Part shown: positions 42,049 through 52,501 of the stretch, piece by piece
How positions within the stretch are numbered: position 1 is the first letter of the stretch
Layout of the letters: the number at the start of each line of letters is the position of its first letter
Assembly (NCBI RefSeq): GCF_963082655.1
Contig: NC_081553.1
Location: 44,278,260 to 44,342,259 of the forward strand
From: Stomoxys calcitrans
Taxonomy: Eukaryota > Arthropoda > Insecta > Diptera > Muscidae
DNA length: 64,000 nt
Direction of reading: 5' to 3'
Notes under the pieces: generated by a model
Database searches by the model: none
What the model saw: the letters and a program-made list of their open reading frames with translations, nothing else
What the model was told of the DNA's origin: nothing
Made by a program: the position numbers and the translations under genes

Positions 42049-43533
42049 AACAAGTAAAAAGGCGTTAAGTTCGGCCGGGCCGAACTTTGGATACCCACCA
42101 CCTCGGGTATATAAAGGGTGATTTTTTTGAGGTTAGGATTTTCATGCATTAGTATTTGACAGATCACGTGGGATTTCAGACATGGTGTCAAAGAGAAAGA
42201 TGCTCAGTATGCTTTGACATTTCATCATGAATAGACTTACTAACGAGCAACGCTTGAAAATCCTAACCTCAAAAAAATCACCCTTTATATAAACCACCTT
42301 TCATCAAAATTCGTTGAAAATTTCATACCTTATACTCATATGCCTTATACCGATCTGAACTATATACGACACGGATGTCGAAAAGCCGAACATAAGTCAC
42401 TGTGTCAAATTTCAGTGAAATCGGATTATAAATGCGCCTTTTATGGGGCCAAGACTTTAAATAGAGATATCGGTCTACATGGCAGCAATATCCAAATCTG
42501 GACCGATTTGGGCCAAGTTGCGTAAACATGTCGAAGAGCCTAACACTAAGCACTGTCCCAAATTTCGGCGAAATCGGACAATAAATGCCTCTTTTATGGG
42601 CCTAAACCTTAAATCCAGAGATAGGTCTATATGGCAGCTATATTCAAATCCGGACCGATCTGGGCAAAATTGAAGAAGGACGTCGAAGAGCCTAAACAAA
42701 CTCACTGTCTCAAACTTCAGCGACATCGGACAATAAATGCGTTTTTTATGGCCCCAAAACCTAAAACCTAGATATCGGTCTATATGGCAGCTATATCCAA
42801 ATCTGGACCGATCTGTGCGATATTGCAGAAGTATGTCAAGAGGCTTAACTTAACTCACTGTTCCAAATTTCGGAGACATCGGGCAATACATGAGCATTTT
42901 ATGGGCCCAAAACCATAAATCAAGAAATCGTTCTATATGGCAGCTATATCCAAATTTGAACCGATCTGGACCAAATTGAAGAAATATGTCAAAGGGCCTA
43001 ACACATCTCACTGTCCCAAATTTCAGCAAAATCGGCAAATGAATGTGGCTATCATGGGCCTTAGACTCTAAATCGGAGGATCGGTCTATATGGCAGCTAT
43101 ATCCAAATCTGGACCGATCTGAGCCAAATTGACAAAGAATGTCGAAGGGCCTAACACAACTCACTGTCCCAAATTTCAACAAAATCGGATAATAAATGTG
43201 GCTTTTATGGGCCTAAGACCCTAAATCGGCGGATCGGTCTATATGGGGGCTATATTAAGATATAGTCCGATATAGCCCATCTTCGAACTTAACCTGCTTA
43301 TGGACAAAAAAAGAATCTGTGCAAAATTTCAGCTCAATATCTCTATTTTTAAAGACTGTAGCGTGATTTCAACAGACAGACGGACAGACGGACGGACATG
43401 GCAAGATCGTCTTAGATTTTTACGCTGATCAAGAATATATATACTTTATAGGGTCGGAAATGGATATTTCGATGTGTTGCAAACGGAATGACAAAATGAA
43501 TATACCCCCATCCGTCGGTGGTGGGTATAAAAA
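42049..43533 (-). mobile_element. HINE-A, complete, split by a mariner remnant
   Basis: The minus-strand head at 43533 (TTTTTATACCCACCACCGAC) has a perfect core and GTCY run, then about seven units. The tail at 42049 has hairpin AGTTCGGCCGGGCCGAACTT and AACAAGTAAAAAGGCG. A 172-bp Tc1/mariner remnant sits at 42114-42285 inside GGGTATATA...TATAAACCACC. Confidence 0.85.
42114..42285. mobile_element. Tc1/mariner 172-bp remnant with TIRs
   Basis: The left 143 bases match the left TIR of the 607-bp derivative up to AACGAGCAACGCTTG. The last about 30 bases (AAAATCCTAACCTCAAAAAA, then ATCACCCTT) match its right end. TA flanks at 42112-42113 and 42286-42287. It is a further internal deletion but keeps both ends and the target duplication, so it may have transposed in this form. 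Confidence 0.85.
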
Positions 43534-44575
43534 CTAGTCTCCACTTGAAAGTCCAAGAGGTTACTATGAAATGTTCTAAGTAGATTCCTAATGCTTCAGC
43601 AATCGTTATTTAATTTACTTTGCGAATCTCAGTTTCACTAATCAGCATGTTACAAACTAAGTGATGAGATTACTATACCCACCTCCCTTGGAAGCAGAGT
43701 ATAACATCACAATATTTCACTGCAACAACTTATTTAGTTTGGTGAGCTTGTTGTTTAGCACAACACGACAATGATTTTATGGCTTACTAAATAAAAACAA
43801 AAATAATTTATTTCATTTTCACTTTCATTTATTTAATTAAGAACAATAAATCGTTCAATGCTCAGTAACTCAACCACATTTCCATAATCATTGCAAACGA
43901 GTGTTCGATCAAAGACAATGGCAGTGTTACAGTGTAACATGCTCGTATCACCATTTGTCTCAACGATCGGCATCGGCATAAGGGTTTAATGGTCGACACG
44001 ATATGGCGAACAATTTAACCTGCAATTAAATGTACGTTAAATTCGTTAAAGGTGTTATAAATCGTCTAAAACAACTCATAAATTGCTGTTGTCGTTTTCG
44101 ATGTTCGGTGCTTAAAGGACAACAACGTTGGCGTTATGCCATGCCAAACGATACCACCATCATCATCATCAACATCGCCATCGTCACCATCATGTTGAGG
44201 GCTGTGAATACAAGTTGGCATTCGGTCCATAAATTAAAATCCTGTGATTAATTACCCTGACACAGTGAATCAAGTCCTCCAATGTGAATACCAAAGAAAT
44301 CAATTAATATGCATTAAAATGTGGCAATTTACCACATCGTCAGGCCATAGTCTACCATACCAAAACCACGAAGTCTTTACCGAATTTACACATTTTGATT
44401 GTTTAGGTAGAAAATATATGTAAAAAAAAAAATTTTTTTTTTTGAAAATGATCGATTTATCTTTTTGGCAGATGACCGATTCCGAAAAAACTTAACAAAG
44501 TTCTACGAAAAGCCGTTGATATTTAACATTTATTTTATAATAATGTGCCAAAGGAACCATAATTGCATTAATTTA
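43534..44575. other. Single-copy-looking DNA, no gene supported
   Basis: Includes a CCACCATCATCATCATCAAC trinucleotide stretch near 44153 and an A/T homopolymer patch at 44422-44442. No convincing frame. Confidence 0.4.
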
Positions 44576-44655
44576 CAAACAAGTAAACATTTCGTTCGAC
44601 CGAGCCGAACTTTGGATACCCATCACCATTAATAAATGTATCATCCTCTTTCATT
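44576..44655 (-). mobile_element. HINE 3' tail remnant
   Basis: AACAAGTAAACATTTCGTTC, hairpin half GACCGAGCCGAA, then CTTTGGATACCCATCACCAT. The following 330 bases up to 44988 are unassigned. Confidence 0.65.
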
Positions 44656-44988
44656 ATAACCCTAGTCTCCTGGAGTCCGCTTCGCTATCCCCGTTTTTGA
44701 TATCTCCTTTTTATTGTAGGACCAAAATGCTAGGTAGTCACTCAGTTTATAAGATTATGAAGTTTTCTAATAATTACGTATAACATTTCCGAAATCTGCG
44801 TAAAAAATCCTTCGTAAAAAATTTACAATTTGTACGTTTTAGTACCAAAATGTTCGGTTTAGAATAATCTTCTGGTCACTCAAAATTTATAGTCAAAGTG
44901 TACTTGTATCCCAATGTTGAGAGCTTTAGCTCACTCCGTTAGGAAAGTTAAATTTTGGACGTTTGAGTACCTGAATATACAAATAAAA

Positions 44989-46202
44989 ACAAGTAAGAGC
45001 GTGCTAAGTTCGGCCGGGCCGAATATTATATATACCCTCCACCATTGACCGCATTTGTCGAGTTCTTTTCCCCGTCATCTCTTCTTAGGCAAAACAGGAT
45101 ATAAAAAAAGATTTGCTCTGCTATTAGAGCGATATCAAGATATGGTCCGGTTTGGACCACAATTAAATTATATGTTGGAGACCTGTGTAAAATGTTAGCC
45201 AATTCGAATAAGAATTGCGCCCTTTGGGTGCTCAAGAAGTAAAATAGAGAGATCGATTAATATGGGAGCTGTATCGCGCTAAAGACCGATTCAGACCATA
45301 ATGAACACGTATGTTGATGGTCATGAGAGGATCCATCGTACAAAATTTCAGGTAAATCGCATTATAATAGCGACCTCTACAGGCTCGAGAAGTCAAGATC
45401 CCAGAACGGTTTATATGACAGCTATATCAGGTTATGAACCGATTTGAACCTTATTTGACACAGTAGTTGAAAGTAAGAATGAAATACGTCATGCAAAATT
45501 TCAGCTAAATCGGATAAGAATGGCGCCCTCTAGAAGCTCAAGAAGTCAAATCCCCAGATCGGTTTATATGACAGCTATATCAGGTTATGAACCGATTTGT
45601 ACCATCCTAAGCACAGTTGTTGGATATCATAACAAAATACTACTAAAAAATTCATTCAAATCGGATAAGAATGGCGCCCTCTAGAAGCTCAAGAAATCAA
45701 ATCCCATATCTGTTTATATGACAGCTATATACGGTTATGTACCGATTTGTACCATAATTGACACAGTTTTTGGATATCATAACAAAACACATCGTGCAAA
45801 ATTTCATTCAAATCGGATAAGAATTGCCCATTCTAGAGGCTCAAGAAGTCAAGACCCAAGATCGGTTTATATGGCAGCTATATCAAAACATTGACCGATA
45901 TGGCCCATTTACAATACCAACCGACCTACACTAATAAGAAGTATTTGTGCAAAATTTCAAGCGGCTAGCTTTACTCCTTCGGAAGTTAGCGTGCTTTCGA
46001 CAGACAGACGGACGGACGGACGGACGGACGGACAGACGGACGAACGGACGGACAGACGGACGGACATGGCTAGATCGACATAAAATGTCGCGACGATCAA
46101 GAATATATATACTTTATAGGGTCTCAGACGAATATTTCGAGTAGTTACAAACAGAATGACGAAATTAGTATACCCCCCATCTTATGGTGTAGGGTATAAA
46201 AA
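44989..46202 (-). mobile_element. HINE-B, complete copy
   Basis: The minus-strand head at 46202 (TTTTTATACCCTACACCATA) is followed by CCCTATAAAGTATATATATT and CTTGATCGTCGCGACATTTT, GTCY run (46003-46066), AGCACGCTAACTTCCGAAGG, about six units and a final hairpin TTCGGCCCGGCCGAA with tail GCACGCTCTTACTTGT at 44989. It retains all landmarks. Confidence 0.85.
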
Positions 46203-46962
46203 GATTTGCTCTGCTATTAGAGCGATATCAAGATATGGTCCGGTTTGGACCACAATTAAATTATATGTTGGAGACCTGTTTAAAATGTCAGCCAATTCGA
46301 ATAAGAATTGCGCCCTTTAAGGGCTCAAGAAGTAAAATAGAGAGATTGATTAATATGGGAGCTGTATCGGGCTATAGACCGATTCAGACCATAATGAACA
46401 CGTATGTTGATGGTCATGAGAGGATCCATCGTACAAAATTTCAGGTAAATCGGATAATAATTGCGACCTCTACAGGCTCGAGAAATCAAGATCCCAGATC
46501 GGTTTATACGACAGCTATATCAGGTTATGAACCGATTTGAACCTTATTTGACACAGTAGTTGAAAGTAAGAATGAAAAACGTCATGCAAAATTTCAGCCA
46601 AATCGGATAAGAATGGCGCCCTCTAGAAGCTCAAGAAGTCAAATCCCCAGATCTGTTTATATGACAGCTATATCAGGTTATGGACCGATTTCAACCATAC
46701 TTGGGACAGTTGTTGTGTATCATAACAAAACACGTCGTGCAAAATTTCATTTCAATCGGATAAGAATTGCGCACTCTAGAGGCTCAAGAAGTCAAGACCC
46801 AAGATCGGTTTATATGACAGCTATATCAAAACATGTACCGATATGGCCCATTTACAATACCAACCGACCTACACTCCGGTATAAGAAGTATTTGTGCAAA
46901 ATTTCAATCGGCTAGCTTTACTCCTTCGGAAGTTAGAGTGCTTTCGACAGACAGACGGACGG
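46203..46962 (-). mobile_element. Second HINE-B body, head-to-tail with the first
   Basis: It repeats the first copy's interior from AAGATTTGCTCTGCTATTAG (46201, compare 45108) to the CTTCGGAAGTTAGAGTGCTT block and the start of the GTCY run. It lacks both the 3' tail and the 5' head. The left junction falls in an A-run (AAAAAGATTTG) that follows the first copy's head. Confidence 0.8.
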
Positions 46963-47285
46963 CCATATTACCATAGCTGCCATATAAACCTATCTGGGGT
47001 TTTGACTTCTTGAGTTTCTAGAGGGCAGAATTGTTATCCAATTTGGCTGAAATTTTGCATTACGTTTTTTGTTATGACTTTCAACAACTGTGCTAAGTAT
47101 GGTTCAAATCGGTCCATTACCTGATGTAGCTGCCATATAAACCTATCTGGGGTCTTGACTTCTTGAGTCACTAAAGGGCGCAAATATAATCCGATTTGGC
47201 GGAAATTTTGCATGAGGTGTTTTGTTATGTCTTTCAACAACTGTGCCAAGAATAGTTTAAATCGGTCCATTACCTAATTTAGCTG
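46963..47285 (+). mobile_element. HINE-B array fragment, opposite orientation
   Basis: Plus-strand units: TAGCTGCCATATAAACCTAT, GGGGTCTTGACTTCTTGAGT, TTTTGTTATGACTTTCAACA. It meets the minus-oriented copy exactly at a GACGGACGG tract, with no head between. Confidence 0.7.
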
Positions 47286-47289
47286 TCAT

Positions 47290-47881
47290 ATAAAGCTCTA
47301 GACAGACATACGGACTGACGGACAGATAGACGGACAGACAGACTGACAGATAGACAGACAGACAGACAGATAAACGGGCAGACAGATAGACAGACAGACG
47401 GACATCGCTAAATCGAATCAGAAAGTGGTTCTGGGTGTACTTTTTAATGGCTCTATCTCTCGTCCTTTTGGGTGCTACAAATAAATTCACTAAATAAATT
47501 CACGGACAGACAGACGGACAGAGAGACAGATAGACGGACAGACAGACGAACAGGCAGACGGACAGACAGACGGACAGACAGACAGACGGACAGGCAGATG
47601 GACGGACAGACAGACAGACGGACAGACGGACAGACAGATAGACGGACGGACGGACGGACGGACGGACAGACAGACGGACATACAGACGGACGGACAGACG
47701 GACAGACACGAAGACAGACAGACGGACAGACGGACAGACAGACAGACGGACAGGCAGACGGACGGACGGACAGATAGACGGACAGCCAGATGGACAGATA
47801 GACGGACAGAGAGACGGACCGACAGACGGACGGACGGACAGACAGACGGACAGACAGACAGACACAGACAGATAGACAGCC

Positions 47882-47912
<31 letters not shown>

Positions 47913-47925
47913 TAGACAGACAGAC

Positions 47926-47969
<44 letters not shown>

Positions 47970-48043
47970 GGACAGACGGACAGACAAACAGACAGACAGG
48001 CAGACAGACAGATGGACGGATAGACAGGCAGACAGACAAACGG
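47290..48043. repeat. Giant GTCY (GACA/GACG) microsatellite
   Basis: Two blocks of GACA/GACG repeats: 47297-47404 and 47505-48043 (about 540 bp), separated by a HINE-C flank (CATCGCTAAATCGAATCAGA and ACCCATT-like text). It is by far the longest such tract in the window; ordinary HINE copies carry 20-120 bp. Long frames over it on both strands encode only DRRTDRQT or SVCLSVRL repeats and are artefacts. Confidence 0.95.
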
Positions 48044-48182
48044 TCATCGCTAAATCGAATCAGAAAGTGGTTTTGAGTCGATCGGTATACTTACTAATGG
48101 GTCTATCTCTTCCTTATCTCTGTTACAAACAAATGGACTAAGTTATAATACCTGTACCACAGTAGTGGCGTAGAGTATTATT
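48044..48182 (-). mobile_element. HINE-C 5' block
   Basis: Reverse complement reads TACGCCACTACTGTGGTACA, GAAGAGATAGACCCATTAGT, TACCGATCGACTCAAAACCA, CGATTTAGCGATGACCG, then the GTCY tract. Same order as HINE-C at 40276-40450. A second partial copy of this flank (47400-47490) lies between the two microsatellite blocks. Confidence 0.75.
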
Positions 48183-48202
48183 ACATACATACATACATAC
48201 AA
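48183..48202. repeat. (ACAT)n microsatellite
   Basis: Five uninterrupted ACAT units directly outside the HINE-C terminus. Confidence 0.85.
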
Positions 48203-49378
48203 ATTGGACTGGGGACCTTTACCTGAATATGACAACTTCTCCCTGTAATCAAAATTATATGACCGATATATGCATGACTTCTTTTCAGGAATCTGAACAT
48301 CCATCCCAAGGATTGATCTTGGTAATTTCCCAATAATTTGACTTTTCTCATGCGATTAGGACCACTCTAATGTCCCTAATTAATAACAGTTATGGCAAAA
48401 ATATGGTTAATAATATGAATTACCCAAATAAACATAAACATTATGAAAACGTAAACAGTATTAAGCAATTTGTTTATGTTCAACATGCAGCAACAGTCAC
48501 ATCAGACTCGTCAAAAAAAAACATACGCTTGCAGTTATTTTACATTCCATGCGGCAAATGGGGATACTGATATAGCGATGCTCTGCGCAAATTACGATAT
48601 TTGGCAGCAGCCTCTGACTTGATTTGGCGCATGAATATGGCAACTGACATTAGCTACAATGTCTCTGTGATTCACATAATGTTTACTACGAATATACGGC
48701 TTTAATTGCAATTGCGTGCGGACTTAAATTTGAATCATTCAAATCATACGTGAATCGCACAAATAAAGCTTGATAAAAAAAAAAAACAAAAACATATAAA
48801 ATTCAACCTACCCACAAGCGAAATAAATATTTTGTTTATTTTTCATTTATCCAACAACAACAGCAAAAATCATTTAATAAATGTTGACGGGTCGTATGGC
48901 GGCAGCATGTGTAAATGTTTGATGCCCAAACGGATCAAAGTAACCAACCAAACCAAAACGACTATAGGCAATTGGCAATTGTTTGACTGAGATTTTCAAC
49001 ACACACGCTTTTTCATTTACATTTTACGAGAAGATCTCATGGATAATTTCGAAATGTTCCTTACACACGCACTTTGCCAGATATAGGCGATTTTTGTTTT
49101 GTGAGTGAATTTATGCGGTTGATATTCCCTGAAGCTATTTAAACAGTTCAAATTTATTTTACTTATATCTTGATTAAATTTTTAAGGCTTTGCTACAGGG
49201 TGGGGGATGTGAGAGGGTTTTAAAACAACAACAAGAACACCCATATCGGCTTAAGATTTTTTTAGTAAAGCTCGATACACTATCATGACCATTCCGTTTA
49301 TATTACCCAGAAATATTCACCAAATTACCAAAGTGATTGTGCGGAATGCTAAACAGACTTTAAGACACATTTAATTTT
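48203..49378. other. Single-copy-looking DNA, no gene supported
   Basis: No repeat family and no persuasive frame. Confidence 0.4.
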
Positions 49379-50578
49379 ATTTTTATATCCACCACCGACG
49401 GATGGGGGTATATTCATTTTGTCATTCCGTTTGCTAAGACTATCTAGACATGTCCGTCCTACTGTCCGTCTGTCTGTTGAAATCACGCTACAGTCTTCAA
49501 AAATTGAGATATTAAGCTGAAACTTTGCACAGAATATTTTTTTGCCCATAAGCAGTTTAAGTTCGAAGATGGGCTATATCGGACTATATATTGATATAGC
49601 CCCCATATAGACCGATCCGCCGATTTAGGGTCTTAGGCAAATAAAAGCCACATTTATTATCCGATTTTGCTGCAATTTGGGACAGTGAGTTGTGTTAGGC
49701 CCTCCGACGTCCTCCATCAATTTGGCTCAGATCGGTTCAGATTTGGATATAGCTGCCATATAGACCGATCCTCCAATTTAGGGTTTTGGGCCCATAAAAG
49801 CCACATTTATTATTCGGTTGTACTGAAATTCGGAACAGTGAGTTGTGTTAGGTCCTTTAATATCCTCAGTCAATTTGGCTCAGATCGGTATAGATTTGGA
49901 TATAGCTGCCATATAGACCGATCCTCAAATTTAAGGTCTTAGGCCCATAAAAGCCACATTTTTTATCCGATTTTGCTGAAATTTAGGACAGTGCGTTGTC
50001 TTAGGCCCTCCGACGTCCTCCATCAATTTGGCTCAGATCGATACAGATTTGGATATAGCTGCCATATAGACCGATCCTCCAATTTAGGATCTTGGGCTCA
50101 TAAAAGCCACATTTATTATCCGATTTTGCTGAAATTTGGGACAGTGAGTTGTGTAAGGCCCTTTAACATCCTCCGTCAATTTGGCTTAGATCGGTCCAGA
50201 TTTAGATATAGCTGCCATATAGACCGATCCCCCGTTTAGGGTCTTAGGCCCATAAAACACGCATTTATTATCCGATGTCGCCGAAATTTGGGACAGTGAG
50301 TTAAGTTAAGCCCCTTGACATACTTCTGCATTATCGTAAAGATCGGTTCGGATTTAGATATAGCAGCCATATAGACCGATCTCTCGGTTTTAGGTTTTGG
50401 GGCCATAAAAAGCGCATTTATTTTCCGATGTTGCCGAAATTTGGGACAAAGAGTTAAGTTAGGGGACATAAGGTATGAGTTTTGCACCGGATTTTGACGA
50501 AAGGTGGTTTACATATATACCCGAGATGGTGGGTATCCAAAGTTCGGCCCGGCCGAACTTAACGCCTTTTTACTTGTT
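49379..50578 (+). mobile_element. HINE-A lacking the conserved core
   Basis: Head TTTTATATCCACCACCGACG runs to CATTCCGTTTGCT and then jumps to AAGACTATCTAGACATGTCC. The roughly 60-70 bp holding the CCCTATAAAGTATATATATT core are missing. Otherwise complete: GTCCGTCTGTCTGTTG, CACGCTACAG, about six units, GGTGGGTATCCAAAGTTCGG, perfect hairpin and CGCCTTTTTACTTGTTTT. Confidence 0.85.
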
Positions 50579-50607
50579 TTTTAGAAACATATAATTATTT
50601 GCTTTTA

Positions 50608-52501
50608 TTTTTATACCCACCACCGTGGGATATGGGTACACAAATCCAGTCATTCCGCTTGTAAAACCTCGAAATATTCGTCTAAGACCCCATAGAGTTA
50701 ATACATATTCTGGATCGTCTCGACTTTCTGAGTCGAACTAGCCATGTCAGCCCGTCCGTCTGTCAAAATCGCGATAGCGATCGAACGCGTAAAGCTAGCC
50801 GCTTTAAATTTTTGAACAGATACCTCTTATTGATGAAGGTCGTTAGGGTTGCAATCTCGGTTCAAATTTGGATATAGCCCCCTATATAAACCGATCTCCC
50901 TTTTTAACTCTTGAGCCCCTAAAAGTCTCAATCTTCATCCGATCTGGCTACAATTTGAAACAATGACTTGAGATATGACTTCCAATATCCATGCCAAATA
51001 TTATCGAAATTGGCTTACAAACAGATATAGCCCCCATATAAACCGATCTCCGGATTTGATTTCTAGAGCCCTTATAAGCCTCAATTTTCATCCGATGTGG
51101 CTAAAATTTGGAACAAAGACTTGATTTATGATTTCCAAGATCCATACCAATTATAGTTGGAATCGGTTTACAAACAGATATAGCCCCCATATAAACCGAT
51201 CCCCGGATTTGACTTCTTGAGCCCTTAGAAGCCTCAATATTCATCCGATTTGGCTGAAATTTGGAACAAAGACTTGCTTTATGACATTCAACATCCACGT
51301 CTAGTATGATCTAAATCAGTCTATAAACAGATATAGCCCTTATATAAACCGATCCCTGGATTTGACTTTTTCAGCCCCAAGATGCAAAAGATCTGCCTGA
51401 TTTGGCTAAAAATTGGCCAAAAACCCTATTTTTTAAGAATCAGTTAATATGGTATATTTTTGAACCGATCTACAGATTTGACTTCTTGAGCCCTCTTGAA
51501 GCCACAATTTTTGTCGGATTTGGCTGAAATCTTGCATATGGTGTATGGTGTTATGTCTCCCACATAATCCGATCTCCCGATTTAATTTCTTCAGCCACTG
51601 GATGCCACAATTGTTGACCGATTTGGCTGAAATTTTGTGTGAAATCGGTTTAAAACCTGATATAGCTGCCATATAAACCTATCTCCAGATTTGACTTCTT
51701 GAGCCCTCTTGATGCCACAATTTTTGTCGGATTTGGCTGAAATCTTGCGCATGGTGTTCTGTAATGACTTCCAACAACTGTGTCAAGCGCGGTTCAAATC
51801 GGTCTATAACTTGACATGGCTCCCACATAAACCGATCTCCCGATTTGACTTTTTGAGTCCTGGAAGCGACACAGTTTGTCCGATTTGGCTTCTAGAGCAC
51901 TTATATGCTGCAATCTTTGTCCGACTTGGCTGAAATTTTGCATGCGGTGTTCTGCTACAGGAGACCACCGTAGCGCAGAGATTAGCATGTCTACCTATGA
52001 TGCTGAACGCCAAGTTTCGAATCCTGGCGAGACCATCGGAAAAAAACTTTCTGCGGTGGTTTTCCCCTCCCAATGCTGGCAACATTTGTGAGGTACTATG
52101 CCATGTAAAAACTTCTCTCCAAAGAGGTGCCGCAGTGTTGCACGCTGTTCGGACTCGGTTATTAAAAGGAGGCCCCTTATCATTGAGCTTAAACTTGAAT
52201 CGGACTGCACTCATTTATAGGTGAGAAGTTTGCCTCCGTTTCTAAGTGGAATGTTAGTGGGCAAAATTGGCAATTTTGTTTTCTGCTACGATTTCCAACA
52301 ACTATGTCAAGTACGGCCCAAATCAGTCAATAACCTCACATAGATTCCATGTAAACCGGCCTCTCGATTATCGCTGCTCGGTTCCTAGAAGCTTTAGTTT
52401 TAGCTGTTTTGACAGAAGTTTGGTATGTAGAAGAAAATAATGCCCTTCAACTAAATTTTTTCAATACACTTTTAGCGAAATCCTAGGTTCGGCCCGGCCG
52501 A
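50608..52501 (+). mobile_element. HINE-E, split by SINE
   Basis: Head TTTTTATACCCACCACCGTG then GGATATGGGTACACAAATCC. Core CCCCATAGAGTTAATACATA and TTCTGGATCGTCTCGACTTT, a short GTC-rich run, AATCGCGATAGCGATCGAAC. Units carry GATCTCC.GATTTGA, TTCATCCGATTTGGCTGAAA and TGACTTCCAACAACTGTG. A SINE interrupts it at 51959-52280. The tail is GAAATCCTAGGTTCGGCCCG then GCCGAA and stops there, joined to HINE-B at 52502. Confidence 0.8.
51959..52280 (+). mobile_element. Complete SINE with target-site duplication
   Basis: The nine-base duplication TTCTGCTAC lies at 51950-51958 and 52281-52289. Between them is a complete SINE: GACCACCGTAGCGCAGAGAT (A-box region), TTTCGAATCCTGGC (B-box), GAGACCATCGGAAAAAAAC, then CTGCGGTGGTTTTCCCCTCC, GCACGCTGTTCGGACTCGG and GGGCAAAATTGGCAATTTTG. 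At 322 bp it defines the family's length in this window. It is transcribed by RNA polymerase III and mobilised by a LINE, by family analogy. No poly-A tail; the 3' end is T/A-mixed, so the partner LINE is not obvious. Confidence 0.9.

Noticed and set aside
47472..48047. Long open frames on both strands (up to 185 codons)
   Set aside because: They are translations of the GACA/GACG microsatellite (repeating Thr-Asp-Arg or Ser-Val-Cys-Leu). A 4-bp repeat lacking stop-forming words stays open in all frames.
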